A stretch of DNA of 64,000 nt from an uncultured Rhizobiaceae group bacterium. Lineage in GTDB: Bacteria > Pseudomonadota > Alphaproteobacteria > Rhizobiales > Rhizobiaceae. The translations under genes and the position numbers were made by a program. This document shows, one piece after another, positions 55,733-64,000 of the stretch. A model generated the notes under the pieces. It saw only the letters and a list, made by a program, of their open reading frames with translations, ran no database searches and was not told the origin of the DNA. The DNA lies in contig CALHBJ010000011.1 in NCBI GenBank assembly GCA_937930845.1, forward strand, positions 124,001 to 188,000, written 5' to 3'. The stretch's first letter is position 1. Every line of letters starts with the position of its first letter.

Positions 55733-56932
55733 TCAATCCACCAAGGCACCATGAACGATGGCCTTCAATTCGGCCCTGTTCGGATAGCTGCTGGACGGCA
55801 ATAATTGCGTGAAGAAAATACAGGTGATCTGTTCCACTGGATCAGTCCAAAAGAAAGTACTGGCCAGACCCCCCCAGCCAAAATCGCCCACCGAACCCAT
55901 CATGCGTGCGATCGCCGGATCAAGCACCACCGCACCGCCAATCCCAAACCCCATGCCGGCCATCGGCATTTCAGCAAAAGATGACGGTCCCATGGACGCA
56001 ATGTCACCGGGCAGATGATTGCGGCGCATGAAAGCCAAAGTTCGGTTTGACAATATGCGCGCACCATTGAGTTCCCCGCCGCGTCGGATCATCTCGCCAA
56101 ATCGAAAATAGTCCTGCAGCGTTGATAAAAGTCCACCACCACCCGCCTGCATTTTCGTGGTCAAAAACGGACTTTCCCTGGCAGCATCAAACAGGGCGAG
56201 AGGATCATCCGCGCGCTTTTCATAGCAATCGGCAAATCGGCCAACCTTCTCACCCGGTAGTCTGAAATGGGTATCAACCATGCCCAGCGGATCAAAAATC
56301 CTTTCCTGCAGGAAAGTCCCAAGGGGCTGACCGCTGATAATTTCAATCACCCGGCCGATGATATCGATCCCGACCGAATATTCCCACCGCGTACCGGGCC
56401 GAAAGGCCAGCGGCATCTGGGCAACCCCCTCCGCCATGGTAGCAAGATCACCATTGCCTGGCTCAAAGCCAATTCCTTCGCTTGCATAATGTTGCGCCAG
56501 CAGCCCGGGATTAAACCCATAGGTCATACCGCTTGTATGGGTGAGCAATTGGTGCAGGGTTGGTGCGGCGACCGGCTCGGTCTGATCAACCGAAGTCGCC
56601 CCCTCAACCATGGCCCGGCAATCACTAAATTCAGGCAAATAGTCGCTGACCGGCCTGTCCAGATTAAAACGCCCCTCTTGCGCCAGCACCATCAGCGCCG
56701 TTGAAACGATCATTTTTGTCATGGAATAGATGCGGACAATGGTGTCCAGTTCAAACGGCAGGTCATCGGCAAGGCTGCGTTTGCCAAAGGCCGATTGATG
56801 CACCACCTCGCCATGGCGGGCAATCAGCACCGAATTGCCGGCAAACCGGCGCTCATCGATGCAACGCTGCATCCATTGATCCACACGCTGCAAGCCATGA
56901 GGATCAAAGCCGTTATTCAACCCGTGCGCCAT
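55733..56932 (-). CDS. Serine hydrolase, class C beta-lactamase-like
   Basis: 399 residues from the ATG at 56932, whose A is the last base of the livF stop (TGATG). An in-frame upstream Met at 56947 is less likely. Seen: the catalytic S-x-x-K in RIYSMTKMIVS and a YSV in the position of the Y-x-N loop. Serine penicillin-binding/esterase family; no signal peptide is evident, so it may be cytosolic, and the substrate is unknown. Coupled to livF, so it belongs to the liv transcription unit. Confidence 0.85.
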   Translation of the reverse strand: MAHGLNNGFDPHGLQRVDQWMQRCIDERRFAGNSVLIARHGEVVHQSAFGKRSLADDLPFELDTIVRIYSMTKMIVSTALMVLAQEGRFNLDRPVSDYLPEFSDCRAMVEGATSVDQTEPVAAPTLHQLLTHTSGMTYGFNPGLLAQHYASEGIGFEPGNGDLATMAEGVAQMPLAFRPGTRWEYSVGIDIIGRVIEIISGQPLGTFLQERIFDPLGMVDTHFRLPGEKVGRFADCYEKRADDPLALFDAARESPFLTTKMQAGGGGLLSTLQDYFRFGEMIRRGGELNGARILSNRTLAFMRRNHLPGDIASMGPSSFAEMPMAGMGFGIGGAVVLDPAIARMMGSVGDFGWGGLASTFFWTDPVEQITCIFFTQLLPSSSYPNRAELKAIVHGALVD

Positions 56933-57633
56933 CAAACTTCCAGCCATTCCTTGCGCACATCTTCACTTGCCTGCAGATCTTCCGGCGTGCCCTCAAACAC
57001 CATTTGCCCGTGCCCCATCACATAGACCCGCTGGGAAATCTTCATGGCGATGGTCAATTTTTGTTCCACCAAAAAAATGGACACGCCCCGACCGGCAATC
57101 ATTTCCAGCATTTCGCCCACCTGCTGAACAATTTTTGGTGCCAGTCCTTCGGTTGGTTCGTCAATCATGATGAGAGAAGGGTCGCCCATCAGCGTGCGGC
57201 ATATGGTGAGCATTTGTTTTTCGCCGCCGGACAGGACGGAAGCTTCCACATCTGCCCGTTCGCGCAGATTGGGGAATTGCTCGAACATGACTTCCATCGA
57301 CCAGCGCCCCTGCCCGTCCTTTTGTCCCGGCTTCAATCCAAGCATCAGGTTTTGCCGGGTTGTCAGGCCGGGAAAGATGTCTCGATTTTCTGGCACATAG
57401 CCAATGCCCGCCTGGGCAATCTCATAGGATTTGCACCCCGCCAGTTCCGCGCCCTTGAATTTGACCGACCCCACCGGTGCCACTTCGCCCATGACAGCCT
57501 TGCAGGTGGTGGACCTGCCCACACCATTGCGGCCAAGGAGCGCCACAATCTCCCCTTCCCCAACGGTGAAGTCGACACCCTGCAAAATATGGCTTTTGCC
57601 GTAATAGGCGTGAAGGTCGCGCACATCCAGCAT
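56932..57633 (-). CDS. livF: Branched-chain amino acid ABC transporter ATPase LivF, altered Walker A
   Basis: 233 residues from the ATG at 57633, one base after the livG stop; the ATG at 57645 is also possible. The signature LSGGEKQMLTICRTLM, Walker B LIMIDEPTEGLAP and the early AYYGKSHILQGVDF are typical. The Walker A loop reads GRNGVGRSTT, with Arg 40 (AGG at 57516-57514) in place of the nucleotide-binding Lys. LivG keeps a normal loop. LivF should still pair with LivG. Confidence 0.9.
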   Translation of the reverse strand: MLDVRDLHAYYGKSHILQGVDFTVGEGEIVALLGRNGVGRSTTCKAVMGEVAPVGSVKFKGAELAGCKSYEIAQAGIGYVPENRDIFPGLTTRQNLMLGLKPGQKDGQGRWSMEVMFEQFPNLRERADVEASVLSGGEKQMLTICRTLMGDPSLIMIDEPTEGLAPKIVQQVGEMLEMIAGRGVSIFLVEQKLTIAMKISQRVYVMGHGQMVFEGTPEDLQASEDVRKEWLEV

Positions 57634-57634
57634 A

Positions 57635-58414
57635 TCAGTGTCCATCCTCCGACCCAAGATAAGCCTCTTGAACCCGCGCATTTCCGCGAATATTTTCCGG
57701 CGTATCTGTGGCGATAATTTCCCCATACACCAGCACCGAAATACGGTCTGCCAGATTGAAGATCACGCCCATATCGTGCTCTACAATCACCAGCGTTTTA
57801 CCCGCTGTCACCTGTCGAATGAGGTCCACAATATATTCGGTTTCAGACGTGCTCATCCCCGCACAGGGTTCGTCCAGCATGATGATGTCGGCACCGCCGG
57901 CAATGGTGACGCCAATTTCCAGCGCACGCTGTTCTGCATAGGCCAACATGCCTGCCAGATCATCACGGCGCGCGGTCATATTGATCTGTTCGAGGATCTC
58001 CTCCGCCCGCTCGGTCAGATCATGCTGCCGGTCGACCAGATGCCAAAATGAATAGCGGTAATTCATCTTCCACAGCAGGCCGCACCGGATGTTTTCAAAC
58101 ACCGTCATTTTCGGAAAAATATTGGTAATCTGGAACGAGCGCGAAAGTCCCATGCGGTTTATTTGATAAGGCTTTAACCCTGCCACATCCTGGCCATTGA
58201 TATGCACCGCACCGCCACTTGGGCTGTATTTCCCAGTGATGAGATTAAACAGGGTTGATTTGCCTGCCCCGTTGGGGCCGATAATGGCATGCCGTTCGCC
58301 GGGCGGCACCGCGAGGTTTACCCCGTGAATGATTTTCGCCAGGCCAAAACTCTTTTCCAGTTCATGCAATTCTATGGCGGCAGCCCGCTCTGCCTCGCGC
58401 TCAGCCATGCTCAT
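57635..58414 (-). CDS. livG: Branched-chain amino acid ABC transporter ATPase LivG
   Basis: 259 residues from the ATG at 58414, which overlaps the livM stop (ATGA). Walker A is IIGPNGAGKSTLFNL, the signature region is LAYAEQRALEIGVTIAGG and Walker B is IIMLDEPCAGM, followed by the H-loop VEHDMGVIF. The ABC signature LAYAEQ rather than LSYGEQ is a mild deviation. Works with LivF to power import through LivHM. Confidence 0.93.
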   Translation of the reverse strand: MSMAEREAERAAAIELHELEKSFGLAKIIHGVNLAVPPGERHAIIGPNGAGKSTLFNLITGKYSPSGGAVHINGQDVAGLKPYQINRMGLSRSFQITNIFPKMTVFENIRCGLLWKMNYRYSFWHLVDRQHDLTERAEEILEQINMTARRDDLAGMLAYAEQRALEIGVTIAGGADIIMLDEPCAGMSTSETEYIVDLIRQVTAGKTLVIVEHDMGVIFNLADRISVLVYGEIIATDTPENIRGNARVQEAYLGSEDGH

Positions 58415-59700
58415 GATCGCCGGTCCACAGGATTGGCCGCATCCCATGCTTCTCGCAATTGGGGGGCAAGGCGGTGCAGCAACAAAAAGCTGGCAATCGC
58501 GATGCCAGCGGCAACAGCAACGGGCAATATGCCGTGGGAACTGAATGTAAGCCCATATAATGTCATTTCGCCTTCACCGGTTGCCGCCTCACGTGAATGG
58601 AAAAGAATTTCAAAAACCGCAGCGCCGGACAGGATGAAAACCATCAAGGGCCCCACCATTTTTATGTAAGGCAGCGCCAACACCCCAAGGCGGCCGCGCT
58701 TATATGGCCCCACATGCATGGCAATCAATCCGGTCAGGCCGTTGGGAAAAAACATCACTGTCAGCAAAAACAGAATTCCCGCATAGAGCGCCCAGAGTTC
58801 AGTGTACAATCCCAACACCGTCTTGAGCAGAATAAACACCACCGCTCCGATGATCGGACCGATGAAAAATCCAACCCCGCCCAAAAATGTCACCAGCAAT
58901 ATTTCGCCCGACGTGGCCAGGTTGAGGTTTTCCTCGGTGAGAATTTCGAAATTGATCGCAAACAAAGCGCCAGCAATACCGCAGAAGAATCCCGATGCGC
59001 AAAACGAAATCCAGCGCACATTGCGCTGAGAATAACCCAGAAATTCTGCCCGTTCTTCATTGTCGCGCACCGCATTGGCAATCCGACCAATGGGTGTGCG
59101 GGAAAACAAATACATCGCCAAAGCGGATACAATGAGCCAAACCGCAGACAGGTAATAGACCTCCTGCTGCTGGGCAAAATCGATGCCGAAGAATTCCGGG
59201 CCCATCGTGCGGTCTCCGCTGACCCCTTCTTCGCCTCCAAAAAACACCACGATGATGATCGAGCAGGCAGCGATGAGTTCGCCAACCCCCAGCGAAATCA
59301 TGGCAAACACGGTTCCCGCCCGTCGCGTGGAAAAGCCACCAATCAGGAAGGCGAACAAAAGCCCAAACAGGCCGCCAAGAATTGGCAGCAATGGCAGTGG
59401 CAGCCACAGGCCATCATTCTCAACCCAATTGAGCACATGCATGCAGAAAAAACCGCCCAGCCCCATATAGACCGCATGACCAAAGGAAAGCATGCCGCCT
59501 TGCCCCAGCAACATGTTGTAGGCCAGTGCGAAAATGATCGTGATCGCCATCTGGTTCATGATCGTCAGTGCCGAACCTGAGGGGAAAACCACCGGCAGAC
59601 CGAACAAAAAAGCAATTGCAATGAGCCACGGCAGGGCACTGGAAAGCGGTATCAGGCTGCGCGTACCGGCTGTTAGAGGGGAATTGGCAATCCGGCTCAT
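58411..59700 (-). CDS. livM: Branched-chain amino acid ABC transporter permease LivM, long C-terminus
   Basis: 429 residues, about 100 longer than usual LivM. Its core has the LSFGHAVYMGLGGFFCMHV and YSQRNVRWISFCASGFFCGIAGALFA segments and about nine membrane helices. An added C-terminal part (from about residue 330) has two more hydrophobic helices (VGPLMVFILSGAAVFEIL and ILPVAVAAGIAIASFLLL) separated by a polar loop. Longer forms occur in some alphaproteobacterial transporters; effect unknown. Overlaps livH by 4 bases. Confidence 0.9.
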   Translation of the reverse strand: MSRIANSPLTAGTRSLIPLSSALPWLIAIAFLFGLPVVFPSGSALTIMNQMAITIIFALAYNMLLGQGGMLSFGHAVYMGLGGFFCMHVLNWVENDGLWLPLPLLPILGGLFGLLFAFLIGGFSTRRAGTVFAMISLGVGELIAACSIIIVVFFGGEEGVSGDRTMGPEFFGIDFAQQQEVYYLSAVWLIVSALAMYLFSRTPIGRIANAVRDNEERAEFLGYSQRNVRWISFCASGFFCGIAGALFAINFEILTEENLNLATSGEILLVTFLGGVGFFIGPIIGAVVFILLKTVLGLYTELWALYAGILFLLTVMFFPNGLTGLIAMHVGPYKRGRLGVLALPYIKMVGPLMVFILSGAAVFEILFHSREAATGEGEMTLYGLTFSSHGILPVAVAAGIAIASFLLLHRLAPQLREAWDAANPVDRRS

Positions 59701-60653
59701 GTCTCACGTTTCCCCAACAATCCCTGGGGACGCATGATCAAAATGAGAACCATCAACAGGTAAGGCAGGATAGGTCCGACCTGGGGCAATGTCAGGCTCC
59801 ACAAATCTCGCAGCGCGCTGTTGGCAAGGTCGAGCGGTTTTTCAAAGCCAAGCGCTATCAGCAAATCGCTCATGCCAACATTATATGCGGCGGCAAATGT
59901 TTGCAGCCAACCGATCAACAAGGAGGCGACCAATGCGCCCCAGAGCGAACCCAGACCGCCCACCACAATTGTCACAAAGACAATCGAGCCCAGTTGAAAC
60001 GCCATGCCTGGAAATGTGCCAAGAACCGGCCCGGCAATCACACCGGCCAATCCCGCCATGGCCGTCCCCACTCCGAACACGCCCATAAATACCAATGGCA
60101 CATTGTGGCCAAGATTTTGCACGGTAGCCGGATAGCTCAGCGCCGCCTGAATGATCATGCCAATGCGGGTTTTGGTGAGAATATACAAAAGGACAAGAAA
60201 TATCCCCATCGCCATGAATATCATGAACACCTTGTAGGCGGGGAACGAATTGCCCGCGATGGCGAAAGCTGGGAAATCCAGTGCCAATGGCGCTTCATAG
60301 GCCTTCTGGCTTTTCCCCCAGATGAACTGCACCAGTTCTTCGATCAGCAAAGCCAGACCAAACGTAAAAATCAGCTCCGGCACATGTCCAAACTGGTGCA
60401 CCCGTCGAAGCCCGTAGCGTTCAATCAGCGCCCCGGCCACGCCCACAATTATGGGAGCGAAAATCAATCCTGGCCAAAACCCCACATAAGCGCTGATCTG
60501 ATAGCCGAAATAAGCGCCCAGCATGTAAAAGCTGGCATGGGCAAAATTCAAAACGCCCATCATGGAAAAAATCAGCGTCAGCCCGCTGCACAACATAAAC
60601 AGCAACAGGCCCGTCACCAGTCCATCAAGAATGTTGACCGCGAACAAAGACAC
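59697..60653 (-). CDS. livH: Branched-chain amino acid ABC transporter permease LivH
   Basis: 318 residues, about eight membrane helices. Seen: NILDGLVTGLLLFMLCSGLTLIFSMMGVLNFAHASFYML (split) typical of LivH, GRYGL-type loop IERYGLRRVHQFG and AGVIAGPVLGTFPGM. It is 93 bases after livK with a terminator-like hairpin between, which probably lowers the permease level relative to the binding protein. Confidence 0.93.
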   Translation of the reverse strand: MSLFAVNILDGLVTGLLLFMLCSGLTLIFSMMGVLNFAHASFYMLGAYFGYQISAYVGFWPGLIFAPIIVGVAGALIERYGLRRVHQFGHVPELIFTFGLALLIEELVQFIWGKSQKAYEAPLALDFPAFAIAGNSFPAYKVFMIFMAMGIFLVLLYILTKTRIGMIIQAALSYPATVQNLGHNVPLVFMGVFGVGTAMAGLAGVIAGPVLGTFPGMAFQLGSIVFVTIVVGGLGSLWGALVASLLIGWLQTFAAAYNVGMSDLLIALGFEKPLDLANSALRDLWSLTLPQVGPILPYLLMVLILIMRPQGLLGKRET

Positions 60654-60687
60654 AAATGTGCTCCTGGGGTTTGACGACTGAAATTAC

Positions 60688-60728
60688 AAAAAAGACCGCT
60701 GCAAAGGCCTCAAACCGATGCAGCGGTT
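60688..60728 (-). terminator. Attenuating terminator between livK and livH
   Basis: On the minus strand CCGCTGCA ... TGCAGCGG (8-base stem, 15-base loop) followed by TCTTTTTTTG. It lies just after the livK stop and before livH, so part of transcription should end here and only some reach livHMGF. Confidence 0.8.
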
Positions 60729-60746
60729 TTCCATACCTGCTTTGGA

Positions 60747-61997
60747 CTATTGAGCAGGACGATCCATTTTGCACGTGGTTGGTGCGTCCGCAGATGCCAT
60801 TTCCACAGTGCTCTCTGTTTTCAGGCCATATCCCGAATTGTCATAGTCATGGGTGATGCCCGATTTGGTGTGCGCCAGGATATGCACATTTTGAATGGCC
60901 TGATGGTCCACGGTGCGCATTTTGACCTTGGTGCCCCAAAGGGAATCATGTTCCATGCCCTCCAGCGCATAGCCAATCTTCACCATGTCAGTGGCAGACC
61001 CGGCATCATTGATGGCGCGGGCCAGCATCTCCATCACATTTGTAATGCGCGGCTGGCCAATATCCAGATCCGGGTTTTTAGCTTTGAACGCTTTTGTATA
61101 GGCATCAGCTCGGTCTGATACCGGCGGGTTCAACTGGCCTTCGCCCACCAGTTTCACAACACCTTCACCGGCCTCACCAAATGTCTTGGTAATGCCATCG
61201 GTGGCTGCGTAATAGGTGAATATGGGGTTTTTGAAACCGGCAGAAATCACCGACTTGCCAAGCCCCACCATGTCGGACCCCCAATTACCCGTGATCATGG
61301 CATCCGCGCCAGACGCAATGATTTTACGCGCATAGGGCGTGAAATCTTTCACCTTGCCGATTGGGTGTAGCTCATTGCCAACGATTTCAATATCGGGGCG
61401 CTTTTCGCCCAGGAACTTCACAGCCGCCGCTGCAACGGCCTTGCCGAAGGAATAGTCCTGACCGATCAGATAGACCTTCTTGATGTTCCCATTGTCTTTG
61501 ATGATGTCGGTGAGCGCGTCCATTTTGATGTCGGCATTGGCATCAAAGCGAAAATGCCAGAAATTGCATTTGTCATTGGTCAGTGCCGGATCAACAGCTG
61601 AATAATTGAGGAAGATCACCCTGTCTTCGGGATTGCGTCGATTGTGCTTCTTGATGGCATCGGTCAGCGCATTGGCGACCCCCGATGAGTTCCCCTGCAC
61701 GATAAAGCGAATACCCTGATCAATCGCCACCTTCAGCTGAATGAGGGATTCCTTGGCGCTGATCTTGTTATCAAAGGCAACGATCTCAAATTTCGATCCG
61801 CCCAGAACACCGCCCTTTTTATTGACGAGCTCTTCTGCGGCAAATTTATATTGGGCAAGGCCCTGCTTGCCAGTTGCAGCAAATGGTCCAGAAAGCGGGT
61901 CGATGAATGCAATTTTGATGTTGTCTGCAGCATAGGTGGCACCCATGGTAGCGGCGCTGATTCCGGCAGCCAGCAAAATCGTGGTAAACCTGTTCAT
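60747..61997 (-). CDS. livK: ABC transporter substrate-binding protein (LivK-like)
   Basis: 416 residues. Sec signal TTILLAAGISAATMGATYA, cut before ADNIKIAF. Type I periplasmic binding fold with FIDPLSGPFAATGKQGL, GNSSGVANALTDAIKKHN, IGQDYSFGKAVAAAAVKFL and NWGSDMVGLGKSVISAGF. First gene of the livKHMGF operon. The ligand could be a branched-chain amino acid, amide or urea; sequence alone does not decide. Confidence 0.9.
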   Translation of the reverse strand: MNRFTTILLAAGISAATMGATYAADNIKIAFIDPLSGPFAATGKQGLAQYKFAAEELVNKKGGVLGGSKFEIVAFDNKISAKESLIQLKVAIDQGIRFIVQGNSSGVANALTDAIKKHNRRNPEDRVIFLNYSAVDPALTNDKCNFWHFRFDANADIKMDALTDIIKDNGNIKKVYLIGQDYSFGKAVAAAAVKFLGEKRPDIEIVGNELHPIGKVKDFTPYARKIIASGADAMITGNWGSDMVGLGKSVISAGFKNPIFTYYAATDGITKTFGEAGEGVVKLVGEGQLNPPVSDRADAYTKAFKAKNPDLDIGQPRITNVMEMLARAINDAGSATDMVKIGYALEGMEHDSLWGTKVKMRTVDHQAIQNVHILAHTKSGITHDYDNSGYGLKTESTVEMASADAPTTCKMDRPAQ

Positions 61998-62108
61998 TGT
62001 TCTGTCCTCCCATCACGGCCCGTTCAATAACGACGAGGCCCATTGGGCAGCGTAGCCACAAGCATTGGTGCCTGACAAGTTTTTGGCAACAATTCACACC
62101 ACAAAACC

Positions 62109-62137
62109 AAAAAGGGAGCGCATTTGCGTGCGCTCCC
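62109..62137 (-). terminator. Terminator after the TolC-like gene
   Basis: On the minus strand GGGAGCGCA-CGCAAA-TGCGCTCCC, a nine-base stem, followed by TTTTTGG, about 60 bases after the stop of the gene at 62199. Confidence 0.92.
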
Positions 62138-62198
62138 CAGTTCCGATGTCAGCGTTCAAATGCCCGGCCTCGAATTTCCAAGCCGGCATTTCGCTGCC

Positions 62199-63701
62199 CT
62201 AAAGATGCACGTCACCCCGTTGCTGCCACGTCTCTTTCAAAATGCCGGAAAGTTGCGACACGCTCATGCTGGTATCGATATTTTGATCATAGGGATCAGA
62301 CCCAACAGCTGCGTAAATGGCTGCAAAGGCATTTTGCAGATCCGCATAGGCAATGTCGTACTCGACGGCTGCAACCAGCGTGTTCATCTGTTCCCGAATA
62401 AGCGTTTGTTCTGACGCAACCCGCGCCCTGACAGAGGCGGCAACCTGGGCTTCCAGCTTGCGTTGTATCTGATAATACTCCGCCGCCGTGGCAGCTGACC
62501 GGCGCAGATATTTATAGCGCGCCCGTGAGACATAAACCTGGGTCATGATCGCCATTGTGGTGGCAAGTGCTTTCTGGTCCAGCAAGTCATCCTTGGCTTC
62601 AACAGCAGACTTGCGTGCTGGATAGGTGAACACTTTCATCAAATTCCAGCCCACCTTGGCCCCGTAACTGACCCAGTTGGAATTGAACAGGAAATCATTG
62701 GTATCAAGATTGGCCCCGGCATAGACAGATGCGCCGGGTAGAATTTCCAGAATAGCGGCTTTCGCCTCTTTCTTGTTGATGCGCTCCTGATAGCCAACCT
62801 CGCGCAGTTCGGGTCTGTTTTGCAGGGCAATGTCGACCATCTGCTCGCCGGTGGCGTCAATCGCCAGATCGGTCAATCGACGTTTTGATATGTGCAAAGC
62901 AAAGCTTGAGCCTGGATTCACATTCATCAGCGCCGCCAATTGCATTTTGGCCGTGCGCAATTCCCGTTCCAGGCGGTGCACCTGGCGTTTGATGTCCACA
63001 AGTTCACGCTGATAGGACAATGCGGAAACGGGAGAAGTATGACCACCATTGTAGAGATGGCGAGATTGCTTCAGCGCCTTTTCGGCGCGGTGGCGCAGTT
63101 TGTGAAAACCATCAAGCAACCGGTCAGCGCTCACCGCGCGCCAATAGGCCGTGCGCACATCTTCAATAATTTTATTGATAATCTTGCGCTTGCGCTCTTC
63201 CGCGATCAGCGCCTCATCAGCCGCCTGTTGCGCACGCACATAGGAAAGTCCAAAATCCAATACATGCCACGAAAATGTCACATCCCCGGCAAACGACCCA
63301 TTGTCTGTAGAGGTGGTGGGATCAACTGAACGCACACCGGCCACAAGCGTGCGGGTAAAACTCGCATTGGTATTGTTGCGATCGGCAACACCGCCATTGG
63401 CAACCAGTTTTGGCAACATGTCCGCCGATTTCAGCCGCAGGTTCTTATTTGCCAGCAGCCGGTTCATGATTTCCACGCGGTAGTCGAGATTGTATTTCAG
63501 TGCCCGCGCCATGGCATCGTATAATGTGATTTTGCCTGTGATTTGCTCTTGATTGGCGGTGACACGCTGCCGTTTATCACTGGCATATTCAGCCAGCGCA
63601 TGTTCCGAATAGGGCGTGGGCGTGATCTGACAACCGGCCAGTAGGAGGGCCGCACCTGCGGTCGCCAGTCCGGTAGTTTTCTTGAGCCGTTTGGCATCCA
63701 T
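62199..63701 (-). CDS. TolC/OprM-family outer-membrane channel lipoprotein
   Basis: 500 residues. A lipobox LLLAGC at residues 20-25 after a short basic N-terminus shows a lipoprotein anchored at the outer membrane. Two structural repeats of outer-membrane efflux proteins, seen as long coiled helices (HKLRHRAEKALKQSRHLYNGG; YYQIQRKLEAQVAASVRARV) separated by barrel strands, with ALQNRPELREVGYQ at the repeat turn. Trimeric exit duct for an export pump or type I secretion. Its pump genes are not in the window, but a divergent gene starts at 63870. Confidence 0.88.
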   Translation of the reverse strand: MDAKRLKKTTGLATAGAALLLAGCQITPTPYSEHALAEYASDKRQRVTANQEQITGKITLYDAMARALKYNLDYRVEIMNRLLANKNLRLKSADMLPKLVANGGVADRNNTNASFTRTLVAGVRSVDPTTSTDNGSFAGDVTFSWHVLDFGLSYVRAQQAADEALIAEERKRKIINKIIEDVRTAYWRAVSADRLLDGFHKLRHRAEKALKQSRHLYNGGHTSPVSALSYQRELVDIKRQVHRLERELRTAKMQLAALMNVNPGSSFALHISKRRLTDLAIDATGEQMVDIALQNRPELREVGYQERINKKEAKAAILEILPGASVYAGANLDTNDFLFNSNWVSYGAKVGWNLMKVFTYPARKSAVEAKDDLLDQKALATTMAIMTQVYVSRARYKYLRRSAATAAEYYQIQRKLEAQVAASVRARVASEQTLIREQMNTLVAAVEYDIAYADLQNAFAAIYAAVGSDPYDQNIDTSMSVSQLSGILKETWQQRGDVHL

Positions 63702-63869
63702 GGTGAAAAGTCCTTGGGTTCGGTCGTTGGATTGCAGATTTTATTTATTGCAACTTATAGTTGTATTTCTACTCAAATTGAAACACCTGCACATCATCAA
63801 TGATAAGATGAGTACGAGGTGAGATTAGGTTGCGTTTTATCTACAATACAACTTATTAGGGAATTATTG
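63702..63869. promoter_or_regulatory. AT-rich divergent promoter region
   Basis: 168 bases, much more AT-rich than the surroundings, between two divergent genes. It holds CAACT-TAT-AGTTG (about 63749-63761), a nearby repeat of ACAACTTAT (63847-63855), and a CACCT ... AGGTG pair (about 63785-63823) that could be operator sites. No confident -35/-10 assigned. Confidence 0.5.
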
Positions 63870-64000
63870 ATGAAAGGTAAATGGCCTTGGGGCAAGAAAT
63901 TGACCTTACCGGCACCAAAAATAACCAATAAAGAACAACCGCTTGCACGTTCCGGCCAGAACAAATCAAGATCGACAGCACGTGTGGGTTGTATCAAGTC
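63870..64000 (+). CDS. Start of an unidentified gene (3' end outside the window)
   Basis: ATG at 63870 with AGGGA 7 bases upstream; the frame stays open for 43 codons to the edge. The visible N-terminus (MKGKWPWGKKLTLPAP...) is very basic with Lys, Arg and Ser and no membrane segment. Divergent from a TolC-like channel gene, so it might encode a partner of that channel, but there is no sequence proof. Confidence 0.55.
   Translation, partial: MKGKWPWGKKLTLPAPKITNKEQPLARSGQNKSRSTARVGCIK

Noticed and set aside
63797-63997. 66-codon minus-strand frame at the right edge
   Set aside because: It lies over the AT-rich promoter and opposite a plus-strand frame with a good ribosome site; the plus-strand gene explains the sequence better.

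Overview
The window is about 64 kb of chromosome from an alphaproteobacterium, most likely a member of the Hyphomicrobiales (Rhizobiales). The reasons are the ChpT histidine phosphotransferase, the SciP/DUF1153 regulator next to a FlbD-type DNA-binding protein, Omp25-like porins, EipA/DUF1134, the ycjX plus TIGR01620 pair, a zapA - 6S RNA - 5-FTHF cyclo-ligase locus, and an rluD/rpoH neighbourhood. Genus cannot be fixed by eye. There is no phage, IS element, CRISPR array, tRNA or rRNA that I can see; the region is dense housekeeping DNA with a few accessory insertions.

Layout. 1-1.7 kb: folate branch (folP, cut by the window edge, then folB and folK). 1.7-5.6 kb: a secreted hypothetical protein, the ycjX/TIGR01620 pair and a SixA-like phosphatase on the minus strand. 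5.7-15.2 kb: yebC, then ruvCAB-ybgC-tolQRAB, interrupted by a metal-dependent cyclase and a class IV aminotransferase; pal and cpoB do not follow tolB. 15-21 kb: rluD, a membrane protein, a J-domain-like protein, an M20 amidohydrolase, a cryptochrome/photolyase and rpoH. 21-24 kb: a peroxiredoxin-like protein and a TPP-riboswitch-controlled thiamine-precursor transporter lacking its ATPase. 24-31 kb: a proline-rich membrane protein, purA, an EamA exporter and serC-serA. 31-36 kb: envelope and cell-cycle genes (two Omp25-like porins, chpT, eipA, a coiled-coil membrane protein and a 55-residue DUF2256 gene). 36-46 kb: propionyl-CoA synthetase, an SGNH hydrolase, a CoA transferase and a glycolytic/Calvin-type run tkt-gap-pgk-fba. 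46-54 kb: DUF4164, zapA, 6S RNA, 5-FTHF cyclo-ligase, ymdB, a HupE/DUF4198/PqiA-like trio, a FlbD-like protein, sciP and gnd. 54-64 kb: an NADP oxidoreductase, a phosphatase and serine hydrolase joined to a complete livKHMGF transporter operon, a TolC-like lipoprotein and the start of a divergent gene cut by the right edge.

How parts fit together. Serine and glycolytic metabolism (serA/serC, tkt-gap-pgk-fba, gnd) and folate synthesis supply one-carbon and carbon flux. Tol proteins, EipA, the porins and ZapA serve envelope and division. ChpT, SciP and a perfect CtrA-type box upstream of a porin link this stretch to the CtrA cell-cycle circuit.

I found no wholly new multi-gene system. The most unusual points are protein-level deviations (LivF Walker A Lys to Arg; a photolyase without iron-sulfur cysteines; a J domain with HAD instead of HPD), the ATPase-less thiamine-precursor transporter, the stand-alone FlbD-type DNA-binding domain and the divergent HupE / DUF4198 / PqiA-like trio.
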